From the NCBI RefSeq assembly GCF_006385255.1, contig NZ_VFJE01000052.1:296330-360329 (forward strand): a stretch of DNA of 64,000 bases, written 5' to 3'. The notes below the pieces were generated by a model. The model did no database searches. It was not told where the DNA came from and saw only the letters and a program-made list of their open reading frames with translations. Below, piece by piece: positions 7,043 through 15,900 of this stretch. Position 1 is the stretch's first letter. The number at the start of each line of letters is the position of its first letter. This DNA is from Flavobacterium microcysteis (GTDB lineage Bacteria > Bacteroidota > Bacteroidia > Flavobacteriales > Flavobacteriaceae). The position numbers and the translations under genes were made by a program.

Positions 7043-7424
7043 TTATCTTAAAAGTATCAAAAGAACGATAAACGGTGCTATTAGATATAAGAAAAGATTA
7101 ATAATTTTCTTTCTCCTATTATTATCATATTTCTGATGAAATTCTTTTAATAATCGTTTTGTTCTTTTTCGGTTATAAAACAGAATAAATAGTATTAGTG
7201 TAGGAACGGACCATATTAAATTTGTAGACTTACTTGTTCCGTACCGTCCAAAATCAAATCTCACAGCATAGATTCCCATTATATTCAATATAATTTTTAG
7301 TAGTATAAGAAAGTGGATAAAAGCAGTAAGAAACACGTGAATACTCCCAGATATTCTTCCATCACTATTACGTTTTTCCCAATATCTATAAAAAAAAACA
7401 ATAAATAAAATTATAAATGTTCAT
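7043..7424 (-). pseudogene. Small membrane protein, cluster paralogue B, out of frame at a 9-T tract
   Basis: The open part (7043-7336) starts only at a GTG inside the gene. Upstream, an ATG at 7422-7424 opens MNIYNFIYCF, the same start as the paralogue at 9212 (MSIYNFIYCF), but meets a stop right after a run of nine T (plus-strand A at 7390-7398). With eight T the frame would read on as YRYWEKRNSDGRISGSIHV and join the open part. Full length would be about 127 residues. The first ATG lies one base after the stop of the upstream gene (7426-8079), so the two are translationally linked. It may be a real mutation, phase variation, slippage decoding or a sequencing error. The family is unknown. 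Confidence 0.72.
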
Positions 7425-7425
7425 G

Positions 7426-8079
7426 TTAATCTAAAGAGAGATTACCCGTTTTTAAAATTCCTAAAAAAGATTCTATATTAAAATATTTTCCATCATACAT
7501 ATCAACTTTAATACTATTATTAAAAAACTCCAGGTTACTTTCATCATATTCAATCAGCTCTTTTACAAAAGCTAAATAATCGGGTTTATGGGTGATTCTA
7601 AATAGAATTAAGCTTGCCAGTAATTGTTCGTTTTGATGATAAACTTCATGATCTCTTATATAGGTTAAATTTTCCAATAGAGCGTCTATGTATAAAAACT
7701 TAATGTTTTTGTTTAAATACTGTAAGGATGCCAAAACTAAAAAATTATTGTCTTCCGCATCGATTATTAAAAGTTCGAGAATCTTACTGTAGCTAATATC
7801 CAAACCAAAATCTGTTGCAAAATAGATTAAATCAGACAAAAACTCTTTGTTTTCATGTTCCAGATTTGAATTGATAAAATTTTCGATGTACAATAATTCT
7901 TTCTGATGGAAATGAGCATATTCTTTTAAAAAAGATTCAACAAGCTCTTTCTCTTTTAAATTTAAAATAAAGCTTATGTCATCTAAAGAAAGATGAATTT
8001 TATCTTCACATAATTGCAGGATAATTTTATGAGCTTCTATAAAATTGAGCTTCTCTATATTTATTAATCTTTCATTCAT
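7426..8079 (-). CDS. Uncharacterised helical protein
   Basis: I do not recognise this 217-residue protein. It has no signal peptide or membrane helix. It consists of amphipathic helices in pairs (NFIEAHKIILQLCEDKI, DDISFILNLKEKELVESF, NKEFLSDLIYFATDFG, ILELLIIDAEDNNFLVLASL), like a short HEAT-type solenoid. It also carries acidic patches (FVKELIEYDESNLEFF). Its stop codon is one base from the ATG of the frameshifted membrane-protein gene (7422-7424), and it starts 22 bp after the PH-like membrane protein gene. All are therefore probably on one transcript. HEAT-like proteins of this size in such clusters are often partners or neutralisers of another protein, but that is speculation. Confidence 0.65.
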   Translation of the reverse strand: MNERLINIEKLNFIEAHKIILQLCEDKIHLSLDDISFILNLKEKELVESFLKEYAHFHQKELLYIENFINSNLEHENKEFLSDLIYFATDFGLDISYSKILELLIIDAEDNNFLVLASLQYLNKNIKFLYIDALLENLTYIRDHEVYHQNEQLLASLILFRITHKPDYLAFVKELIEYDESNLEFFNNSIKVDMYDGKYFNIESFLGILKTGNLSLD

Positions 8080-8101
8080 TGCTTTTTCTTATGCAGTAGA
8101 T

Positions 8102-8737
8102 TTATTCTTTTAATTTACTTTTCATGTACGTTTTATGCAGTAGCATCTGAGGAATGAACATCAAACAGATAAAAAGAAATTGTACTTTAAACACATTACA
8201 TAGTATGGATATTACGATTGCTATTATTGAAAAAAGCAGGACAAGGTTAGTTAGCTTATAGGCTAATTTTAAATATCCTTTTCTAGCAAATTCATCCCAA
8301 CTATCAATTATTTCAGGACTATATGGCTTCGTAATTGTTCTCAGATACGTAATAAAATCAGATGCATCCCGGGAGCCAATTTTTGAATTATTTATATAAA
8401 TAACCCGATCAGAAGTTTTAATCTTTTTTAATAATCTTCCTTCATCAATAACCATAACTCTGATATCTTCAAGGTTAACGACTTCTATATCCTTATAATT
8501 AAATAATGTTTTTCTTTTCCATTCAAAATTTAGTTTTTCATCCTTAACGGTTATAACTATGTGTCCAACCACATAATAATACAACACTATCAAAAAGATT
8601 GGAAATAGTAAAAAGGCAATAAAAAAGGAATTAAAATGGGACGCAATAAGTATAGAACCAATAAACAAAAATGGGGATAAAAAAAGACACCATAAAACTC
8701 TTGATTGTTTATATACATTAAAAGTAAATTGATTCAT
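8102..8737 (-). CDS. Membrane protein with a bacterial PH-like domain (inferred)
   Basis: The product has 211 residues. Two membrane helices near the N-terminus (about 14-34 and 38-58) are followed by a beta-rich cytosolic stretch (IVITVKDEKLNFEWKRK, EVVNLEDIRVMVIDEG, SDRVIYINNSKIG, ASDFITYLRTI) with the order and spacing of a bacterial PH domain. Two further helices lie at about 166-186 and 187-203. The gene at 50982-51599 has a comparable plan (two helices, then PH-like strands). A broken second copy of its first codons lies at 6955-7020. Function is unknown. It sits between a small membrane protein gene and the helical gene at 7426-8079. Confidence 0.65.
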   Translation of the reverse strand: MNQFTFNVYKQSRVLWCLFLSPFLFIGSILIASHFNSFFIAFLLFPIFLIVLYYYVVGHIVITVKDEKLNFEWKRKTLFNYKDIEVVNLEDIRVMVIDEGRLLKKIKTSDRVIYINNSKIGSRDASDFITYLRTITKPYSPEIIDSWDEFARKGYLKLAYKLTNLVLLFSIIAIVISILCNVFKVQFLFICLMFIPQMLLHKTYMKSKLKE

Positions 8738-8815
8738 TCTTAATTTTTGTGTTCGTAATTCTTATATCTATAAAAAAAGGGTTCCTAACCCATCGGCCTA
8801 TAACCAGACTGTCTT

Positions 8816-9212
8816 TTAGAATTTTTGCCTAATTACTCCAAGAGCTATAAGCACTAGTATAGGCAATACAAAATAGCAGAGAATCCTTATAGTGTTTTTT
8901 TTTATTATCCTTATATTCAATATAATATTTCTTCAACAATCTCTTTGTTCTGTTTTTATTGTAAAATAAAAAACAACAAATGGTCATAGGTATACACCAT
9001 AAGAGGTAGGTTGTTTTATTGGTTCCATACTCACCATAATTCGGTAGCTTATAGATTATACTTCCTGTTATGCTTCTAACAATCTCTCTTACTAAAAGTA
9101 GTTGAATTAACAGTGCACACAAAACATGTATACTACCTGTTAACCGGCCGTCACTACCTCTTTTTTCCCAGAACTTATAAAAAAAGCAATATATAAAATT
9201 GTAGATGCTCAT
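8816..9212 (-). pseudogene. Small membrane protein, cluster paralogue A, shifted near its end at a 9-A tract
   Basis: The frame from the ATG at 9210-9212 stays open to 8829 (127 residues), but its last 17 residues (LLFCIAYTSAYSSWSN) look wrong for the family. Just before them is a run of nine A (plus-strand T at 8895-8903). With eight A the protein would continue IRILCYFVLPILVLIALGV and stop at 8816. That restores a final membrane helix like that of the paralogue at 7043 (INLFLYLIAPFIVLLILLR). Other features are MSIYNFIYCFFYKFWEKRG at the start, two middle helices and the basic loop FYNKNRTKRLLKKYYIEYK. As written, the product lacks the last helix. The function is unknown. Confidence 0.68.
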
Positions 9213-9315
9213 AATTCAGAGTTGAGACCTTAGCTTGGACAAAATTGACAATTTATCTCTTGCCGCAAATATATTCTATTTGATTGGGAGGAATGAGTTT
9301 GGGTTTTAAAAATAA

Positions 9316-9348
9316 TAAAAAACTGCAAGATTGACTTGCAGTTTTTAA
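9316..9348 (-). terminator. Intrinsic terminator after the beta-helix protein gene
   Basis: The arms actgcaag and cttgcagt form a hairpin, extended by flanking A and T runs. It lies about 20 bp beyond the stop of the gene ending at 9369, in the direction of minus-strand transcription. Confidence 0.85.
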
Positions 9349-9368
9349 ACGTATGAAATAGTGTTTTT

Positions 9369-11501
9369 TTAATTAACCTTATTAATACTAATCAGCTGCC
9401 AAAACTCTCTATAGGTAACACCTCCATTTACAAAAGTCCCATCTACTTTTATAAAAGTAGCTGTTTCGCCATAACCTAGAGAAACTGGGCTTGCTTTGGT
9501 CAATAAGATATTTTTTGAGGTATCAAACTTCACATAATTGCCATTGGATCGTATTGTTACGGTTTCACCTGCGCTCAAAACTGACTTTATTTCATTGATT
9601 TGTAAAGCAGAACTATTAACTGTTACAAATCTATATCCACCCGCATTGATTGCATTTGCTGTGCTATTGATAATATTATTATCAATCCCATAAGTCATCC
9701 CTAATTGCGGAATTTGGAAAGAATTATTAGATGCATTTATTTGGGAATCGACACTGTAGTTTCTAATAAATAAATTGTTTTCATTATAAATATCGGTAAC
9801 GGCAACATAGTTTCCTTGCACATTTACCTGGGCACCTTCCGTATAGATACAACTTCCTGTAGGAATACCGCCTATAACATTTGCTGTAGTTACCTTATTG
9901 TAATACGATCCAAATCCCGAAGCATTTGCGAATCGGCTATTAATAATATTTATTCCTCTACTCGGAAGAGGCGGTACCGTATTACTTTGGACTATACCAA
10001 CTGCACGATCAAGCATCTCGAACCAGCAATTATCAAAAGTAATATTTTCACCAAATTTTATAAAAGCGCCATATTCCGAATACTGGAAAGTACAGGTAAT
10101 AAATTTTACCACGGAAGACTGAACATGGGCATTACTTTCAATTACAACATTAAAATATTTACTCATGGTCATTGATGTTGCATTCGGATTATCAAAACCT
10201 ACGTAGCGTCCATCAAAACCACAATTTATAAAAGTCATCTGTCCTTGCTGCCCCTGAATCAATAAACAAGCTGAAGCATCTGTCTGACGTGCAATATTGA
10301 CATTCTCAAATATAAGATCTTGATTAGGAAGCTTATAATTATAGTTTGCTCCACCACCTCCTTCTAATATTATCCCAGATCCATTGAACTGGTTGATGCG
10401 TATATTTTTAAACGTAGCGTTCCATAGTCCACCATCATTATTAGTCCCTCCGGGTTTTGCTTTTAAATATATAGCATTTTTTGTATTATTTTCATCGTAT
10501 TTAACTCCACCTGTTAGGGTTAAATTTGAAATATTTACACCTAAAATCCTTCCTGAATCCATTTCAATCATATTCCCATTTTTTTGATCATTTGATGCAG
10601 TTAAGATGGTAGTTGCTGTACTTTCTCCTTCAATACTGACACCACTTTTTAATATTAAAGGGTTTTTAATTAAATAATTCCCTGTAGGTATGTACACTAC
10701 AGATCCAGCGTAGGTTTTGTTAGTGTAGTATGCACCATTTTCATTTGAATTTTCGGCATTTTTAGCTGCAAAATCAATGGCTTTTTGAATTCTTTCACCA
10801 TCTTGTATGTCAAAACCAATGACACCAAAGTATCTAATGTTAATCCTTCCATCAATAAGCCTAAACCAGCCACCGGTAGCAACTCCAGCAGGTCTAACAA
10901 TGGTACCGTCATTGTCTGGAAATTTGTTATCGGTTGCGAGAAGATCACGCCAGATAAAATTTCCCTGACCACCATCACCATAATTGCTATGTCCTTTTAT
11001 GTAAACAATTTCACCTGGACTTCCCACTTTTGTTCTTAACTCGCTTATCGTATTATATACTCTGATTGCTGTATTGGTATTTTGAGAAGTTTGTGAAAAC
11101 AAGGCGTAAGGGACACTCAATAATTGATTTCCTCCTGATATGGTAAAATTAGTACCTCCATCAGGATCGATTAAAATGTTCAAGTATTTGTTAGTATTAT
11201 TTCCCCAATTAATTTGGCTGAATAAGACATTATTGGCTGGAGTAGAATTCCCTATGTTAATACTATACTGTCCATATACATTCGTATGTATCGGAGAGAA
11301 TGTTTCCGTGAATATTGGCGTGCCTAAAAATGGATTGGTTGTATAATCTAGTATTTCAACTTTGATTGTTACATTAGCATTACTAACAATCTGCCCATTA
11401 GACCTGTATACTGTTCCTCTATGGCTTATTCCTTGTGGTGGTGGCGTTTGTGAGAACACATTAAAACTCACTAAAAATATAAAGTAAACTATTTTTCTCA
11501 T
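9369..11501 (-). CDS. Secreted right-handed beta-helix (pectate-lyase-superfamily) protein
   Basis: The product has 710 residues. A signal peptide (1-17, ending FNVFSQ) is followed by an N-terminal domain (about 20-137) common in Bacteroidetes surface proteins (QGISHRGTVYRSNGQIV, LLSVPYALFSQT). A short linker leads to a tailspike-like pectate-lyase-3 fold. It begins YFGVIGFDIQDGERIQKAID at about 223 and GSVVYIPTGNYLI, and continues as parallel beta coils with many Asn and Gly (to about 600). No catalytic triad can be assigned, so lyase activity is not claimed. There is no T9SS tail. Its ATG overlaps the stop of the T9SS-tailed gene upstream by 4 bp (ATGA), so the two are translationally coupled. 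A role in surface polysaccharide binding or cleavage is inferred. Confidence 0.82.
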   Translation of the reverse strand: MRKIVYFIFLVSFNVFSQTPPPQGISHRGTVYRSNGQIVSNANVTIKVEILDYTTNPFLGTPIFTETFSPIHTNVYGQYSINIGNSTPANNVLFSQINWGNNTNKYLNILIDPDGGTNFTISGGNQLLSVPYALFSQTSQNTNTAIRVYNTISELRTKVGSPGEIVYIKGHSNYGDGGQGNFIWRDLLATDNKFPDNDGTIVRPAGVATGGWFRLIDGRINIRYFGVIGFDIQDGERIQKAIDFAAKNAENSNENGAYYTNKTYAGSVVYIPTGNYLIKNPLILKSGVSIEGESTATTILTASNDQKNGNMIEMDSGRILGVNISNLTLTGGVKYDENNTKNAIYLKAKPGGTNNDGGLWNATFKNIRINQFNGSGIILEGGGGANYNYKLPNQDLIFENVNIARQTDASACLLIQGQQGQMTFINCGFDGRYVGFDNPNATSMTMSKYFNVVIESNAHVQSSVVKFITCTFQYSEYGAFIKFGENITFDNCWFEMLDRAVGIVQSNTVPPLPSRGINIINSRFANASGFGSYYNKVTTANVIGGIPTGSCIYTEGAQVNVQGNYVAVTDIYNENNLFIRNYSVDSQINASNNSFQIPQLGMTYGIDNNIINSTANAINAGGYRFVTVNSSALQINEIKSVLSAGETVTIRSNGNYVKFDTSKNILLTKASPVSLGYGETATFIKVDGTFVNGGVTYREFWQLISINKVN

Positions 11502-11953
11502 TGCTTAATAATTTTAAAAGTTTTTGAACTGGAAATATCTGTTTTTAGTATATAGGTTCCTTGTGCCAAACGAGATAAATCTATTTGGTTATTTACCACT
11601 TCTTGATTTAAAACCATCTTGCCTTCTGAAGAAAAAATAAATATTTCTCCTACGGGCTTTCCACTTATAGAACTTATATTTAAAATGGCTGATACAGGAT
11701 TCGGATATACAATAATATCATCAACATCCTCAAGCAAATTCTCCTGTTCTTTTGGAATAATTTCTATAGATTTTGATACTATGTCTTCATTTTGAATTTT
11801 GAAAACCACAAAAACTTCTCCCGTATTAAAACTCATGTAACCCGAATAATTAGCAGAACTGCCAACTATACCCTCTGACTGTGAAAACATGCTGGAATAT
11901 AATCCCAACGCTATCAATGTTAACAGATTTTTTCTATTGCCTATCATAAACAT
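11498..11953 (-). CDS. Small secreted protein with T9SS type A sorting domain
   Basis: The product has 151 residues. The signal peptide is about 1-25 (LGLYSSMFSQ; start at 11953, or the second ATG at 11947). A short Ser/Gly segment (GSSANYSGYMSFNTGEVFVV) and the T9SS C-terminal tail from about residue 80 follow: IIVYPNPVSAILNIS, IFIFSSEGKMV, LSRLAQGTYILK, ending FKIIKQ. Such a tail directs export through the type IX machinery and cell-surface attachment. Little is left for another domain, so it may be a carrier, a partner or a minimal surface protein for the coupled beta-helix protein. Overlap ATGA with the next gene indicates one transcript. Confidence 0.85.
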   Translation of the reverse strand: MFMIGNRKNLLTLIALGLYSSMFSQSEGIVGSSANYSGYMSFNTGEVFVVFKIQNEDIVSKSIEIIPKEQENLLEDVDDIIVYPNPVSAILNISSISGKPVGEIFIFSSEGKMVLNQEVVNNQIDLSRLAQGTYILKTDISSSKTFKIIKQ

Positions 11954-12281
11954 TTAATTTACAAGAAGATATGTTCAAATATAATTATTTTCTCAATCTA
12001 AAATAAATTCCTACAAAATAAATCTTAATAGCTTTTAAATTTTAAAAATTGTAAGGCTTGCTTACTATTAATAGTACTGTATAATCTTACATCTATTACC
12101 TATCAGTAACCCTTCACCTCTTACTCCAAAATACATTTATTGAATCATATCAATCAAATTCTCATTCATAACTGTCATTTACTTTTTTCGTGTTGTCTTA
12201 TAGGTGACAAAAAACAATCTTTGACTTGTTATAATCAACCAGTGAAAATTAATTAAATACTAAATACTAATTTTTTTTAAT

Positions 12282-12349
12282 AAGTGCCTCTGCAAGTTTT
12301 CTTCATAAACTTAGGTTTAGTTAATACAAAATAAAGCCTAGAGGCACTT
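12282..12349. repeat. Inverted repeat 1 of the series upstream of the giant adhesin
   Basis: aagtgcctct (12282-12291) and agaggcactt (12340-12349) pair perfectly around a 48-nt loop. It belongs to a series of inverted repeats covering 12282-12892. The preceding 11954-12281 is AT-rich with nothing recognisable. Confidence 0.7.
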
Positions 12350-12518
12350 TAAAAACATTTGATTGGAAATTCAAGACTAATTATAAATTATAGAATGAAA
12401 ACACATAAATAAAGTTAGAACAGCTGCTTGGGTAATTTTTTTCAGATTTAGTTATTTTGATTAACAGCAACTTTAATTTCCTAAAAAAATGAAAGAGCAG
12501 CTTTCTTTTGCTACTATA

Positions 12519-12577
12519 AAGTGCTTCCCTCCTTTTTTCATCGTTTAGTTTTATGAATATAATAAGGGAAGTGCTTT
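12519..12577. repeat. Inverted repeat 2 of the series
   Basis: gtgcttccct (from 12521) faces agggaagtgc (to 12574). The core cttccct/agggaag pairs, and the outer aagtgctt occurs in the same orientation on both sides. A weaker pair (agctgct near 12422 and agcagct near 12496) precedes it. Both overlap a spurious 70-codon minus frame. Confidence 0.5.
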
Positions 12578-12611
12578 TTAATAATAAGCCCAAAACACTC
12601 TGGAAGATAAT

Positions 12612-12693
12612 GACCTCTTATAATCAACAATGAGATTTGCCATACGGGGGTATAGATTTAAATTTTGTTAGTTGGGTTAAATTATAAGAGGTC
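12612..12693. repeat. Inverted repeat 3 of the series
   Basis: gacctcttataat (12612-12624) and attataagaggtc (12681-12693) are perfect 13-bp arms with a 56-nt centre. A related half site gacttgttataatcaacc occurs at 12223-12240. Confidence 0.75.
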
Positions 12694-12823
12694 GGCTAAG
12701 ATGTTAAGGCTGCTCTCCGAACATTTTTCATAAAAAATTTTTAAATCATCATAGTTTATTTAAATGAAAAATTATTGCGTTATACACTATTAAAATTGGA
12801 GAGCGCCTTACTTTTTAGCATAA
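12694..12823. repeat. Inverted repeat 4 of the series, nested arms
   Basis: Outer gctaa/ttagc, then aaggc/gcctt, then ctctcc/ggagag, and inside these atttttcat/atgaaaaat. Together they make a long imperfect hairpin that abuts inverted repeat 3. A fifth, smaller one (gccatacag 12856-12864, ctgttatggc 12883-12892) follows before the gene start at 12968. Confidence 0.65.
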
Positions 12824-12967
12824 AGCTTTGTGGAGTAAGATTAAGAAATACCTATGCCATACAGATATGAACTATTCTCATTCTGTTATGGCTTTTATAC
12901 ATAATAAAAATATCAAAATATAGCGCTGTGATAGCGCCTGTTTAATTTAATCAAATATACTTAAAAA

Positions 12968-15900
12968 ATGAAAAACTTTACACATCCCCACCGGAAGAAA
13001 TTCCGGACCAAGCAATGGCTGACATTGCTGTATTGCTTAGGCATGGGCATTTTTCTTTATGCCTACTCAGGGCCAGGAATGCTACAGCCTGAAAAAACAA
13101 CTGTTGCACCAGGTTCACTAGCCTATTGTACACCTTCAGGAACTGGAACAAGCTATTATATTAAGAATTTTAGCACTACCGGAGGTTTTCTTAACATTAC
13201 AAATATGAATACCGGAATAGGAACCGGAGGTTATTCCAATTCTACTACACAAATTGTACGTCAAGCAGCTGGAGGCAGTTTTAACTTTGCAGCGACCTAC
13301 AGTTCTGGAACTTATGGCTTAGCTATATGGGTTGATTGGAATGGAAATACAACCTTTGAAGCCTCTGAAAGAGTGTTTAACACTACAGAATACGGTTCTA
13401 CTCCAACTGGAACAATTACAATTCCTGCAGCTACTGCTAACGGTAGCTATCGTATGAGAGTCTTGGCAGATTATAACAAATCTAATCCAGACAATCCATG
13501 TACTTTCAATTCAGGAAACGGAGAAGTAGAAGATTATACTTTAGAAGTGGGTGATCCACCTTCATGTATGCCTCCAACTGATCTTGGAGCTGGAAACATC
13601 ACTCTTACTTCTGCACAGCTTTCATGGATGGGCGAAGGAACAGTATTTGATGTAGAATACGGTCCTTCAGGGTTTACATTAGGTACAGGAACACAGGCTT
13701 CATCTGTTGCAAATCCATACAATGCTACTGGATTGACTTCAGATAGAATGTATCAGTTTTATGTACGCAGAGATTGCGGAGCAGGCGATAAAAGTGTATG
13801 GGCAGGACCTTTCAGCTTTTATCCTGGTTACTGTCTTCCAGCTGCTACCTCAACAAGTTATTTTATAAAAGATTTCACTACTTCTGGAGGAGTTGGTGCC
13901 AATATCAGCAATACAAATACGGGTATTGGAACCGGAGGTTACTCTAATCATACTGCTATGAAAGTACAGCAGTTTGAAACCGGAACAATCAACTTCAGTG
14001 CTGCTTATAGCTCTGGTTCCGGTTTTGCTATCTGGGTAGATTGGAACAATAACATGGCATTTGATACTGATGAAAGAGTATTCAATACTACTGCTTATGG
14101 TGCTGCTGCTACAGGAAGTTTTACCGTTCCGGCTGGAACTCCAGTAGGCAATTACCGTATGAGAATACGTATGGATTACAACAATAGCAGCCCGTCAAAT
14201 GCTTGTACATTTAATTCAGGTAATGGAGAAGCGGAAGATTATACGCTTGAAGTAATTACTCCTCCGTCTTGTATGCCTCCATCTGATCTTGGAGCTGGAA
14301 ACATTACTTTTACAACGGCACAACTTTCTTGGTTGGGCGATGGAACTCTGTTTGATGTAGAATACGGCCCTGCTGGTTTCACACAAGGAACTGGAACCAT
14401 GGCTTCATCTGTAGCAAATCCTTATGATGCTACAGCGCTGACTCCTGACACCGCTTATCATTATTATGTACGAAGAGATTGTGGAGCAGGAAACAAGAGC
14501 CCATGGGCTGGACCTTTCCGTTTCTATACAGGATACTGTGTTCCGGCTGCAACATCGACAAGCTACTTTATAAAAGATTTTGTCACTACAGGTGGATTTA
14601 GCAATATCAATAATACAAACACCAGTATTGGAACAGGCGGTTATACCAATTATGCAAACAATGCCGCAATGAAAGTAAGCTATTTCGAAGGCGGATCTGT
14701 AAGCTTCCGTGCAGCATATAGTGGCGGTTCTGGTTTTGCTATTTGGGTAGACTGGAACAAAAATATGGCGTTTGATGCTGATGAAAGAGTATTCAATACT
14801 ACTGCTTATGGAGCTGCTGCTACAGGAACTATCGCCGTTCCAGCGGGAACTCCTGTAGGAAACTACCGTATGAGAATCCGTATGGATTATAACAACAGTA
14901 GCCCATCTGACGCTTGTGGGTTTAATTCAGGTAATGGAGAAGCAGAAGATTATACTTTTGAAGTTGTACCAACACCATCTTGCTTGCCTCCTACTGATCT
15001 TGGAGTAGGAAATACAACCTTTACTTCAGCACAATTTTCTTGGCTAGGTGATGGAACTCAATTTGACGTAGAATATGGTCCTGCTGGTTTCACACAAGGA
15101 ACTGGAACCATGGCTTCATCTGTAGCAAATCCTTATGATGCTACAGCATTGACTCCTGAAACTTCATACGAATATTATGTACGTAAAATTTGTGGTGGAA
15201 ACAAAAGCTCTTGGGCTGGACCATTCCGTTTCTATACAGGATACTGTGTTCCGGCTGCTACATCAACAAGTTACTTTATAAAAGACTTTACGACTACTGG
15301 CGGAATTACCAATATCAACAATGTAAATACAACTATTGGAACTGGAGGTTATTCAAACTTCACTACAATGAAAGTGCGTCACTACGAAACTGGGGTAGTT
15401 AACTTCAGTGCAGCGTATAGCGGTAGTTCTGGTTTTGCAATGTGGATTGACTGGAACAAAAACATGGCTTTTGACGCAGACGAAAGAGTATATAACACAA
15501 CTGCTTATGGTGCTGCTGCAACAGGAAGCTTCACTATACCAGCCGGAACTCCAGTTGGCGAATACCGTTTGAGAATCCGTATGGATTATAACAACAGCAG
15601 TCCATCTGATGCTTGTGGGTTTAATTCAGGTAATGGAGAAGCAGAAGACTATACACTTGAAGTAGTTACTCCTCCAACTTGTATGCCTCCTACACAATTA
15701 GGAGCTGGAAATATATTATATACAACAGCACAATTCTCATGGATGAGCGAAGGAACTCTATTTGACATAGAATACGGACCAGCAGGTTTCACACAAGGAA
15801 CAGGAACTATCGTTTCTTCTGTTGCTAATCCTTACAATGCTACAGGACTGACAGCAGATACTGCCTACCACTACTATGTACGTAGAGATTGCGGAGCAGG

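Noticed and set aside
12223..12240. TTGAC...TATAAT-like E. coli promoter
   Set aside because: Bacteroidetes use TAnnTTTG promoters. The match is explained by the half-repeat gacttgttataatcaacc.
12381..12593. 70-codon minus-strand frame in the inverted-repeat region
   Set aside because: It overlaps the hairpin arms near 12422-12577, has a composition dictated by the palindromes, and has no signal, domain or relative.
12282..12823. Integron-type attC recombination sites
   Set aside because: The hairpin size fits, and a GTTGGGT occurs near 12671, but the flanking RYYYAAC/GTTRRRY core sites are not at the hairpin ends and no integrase gene is present.
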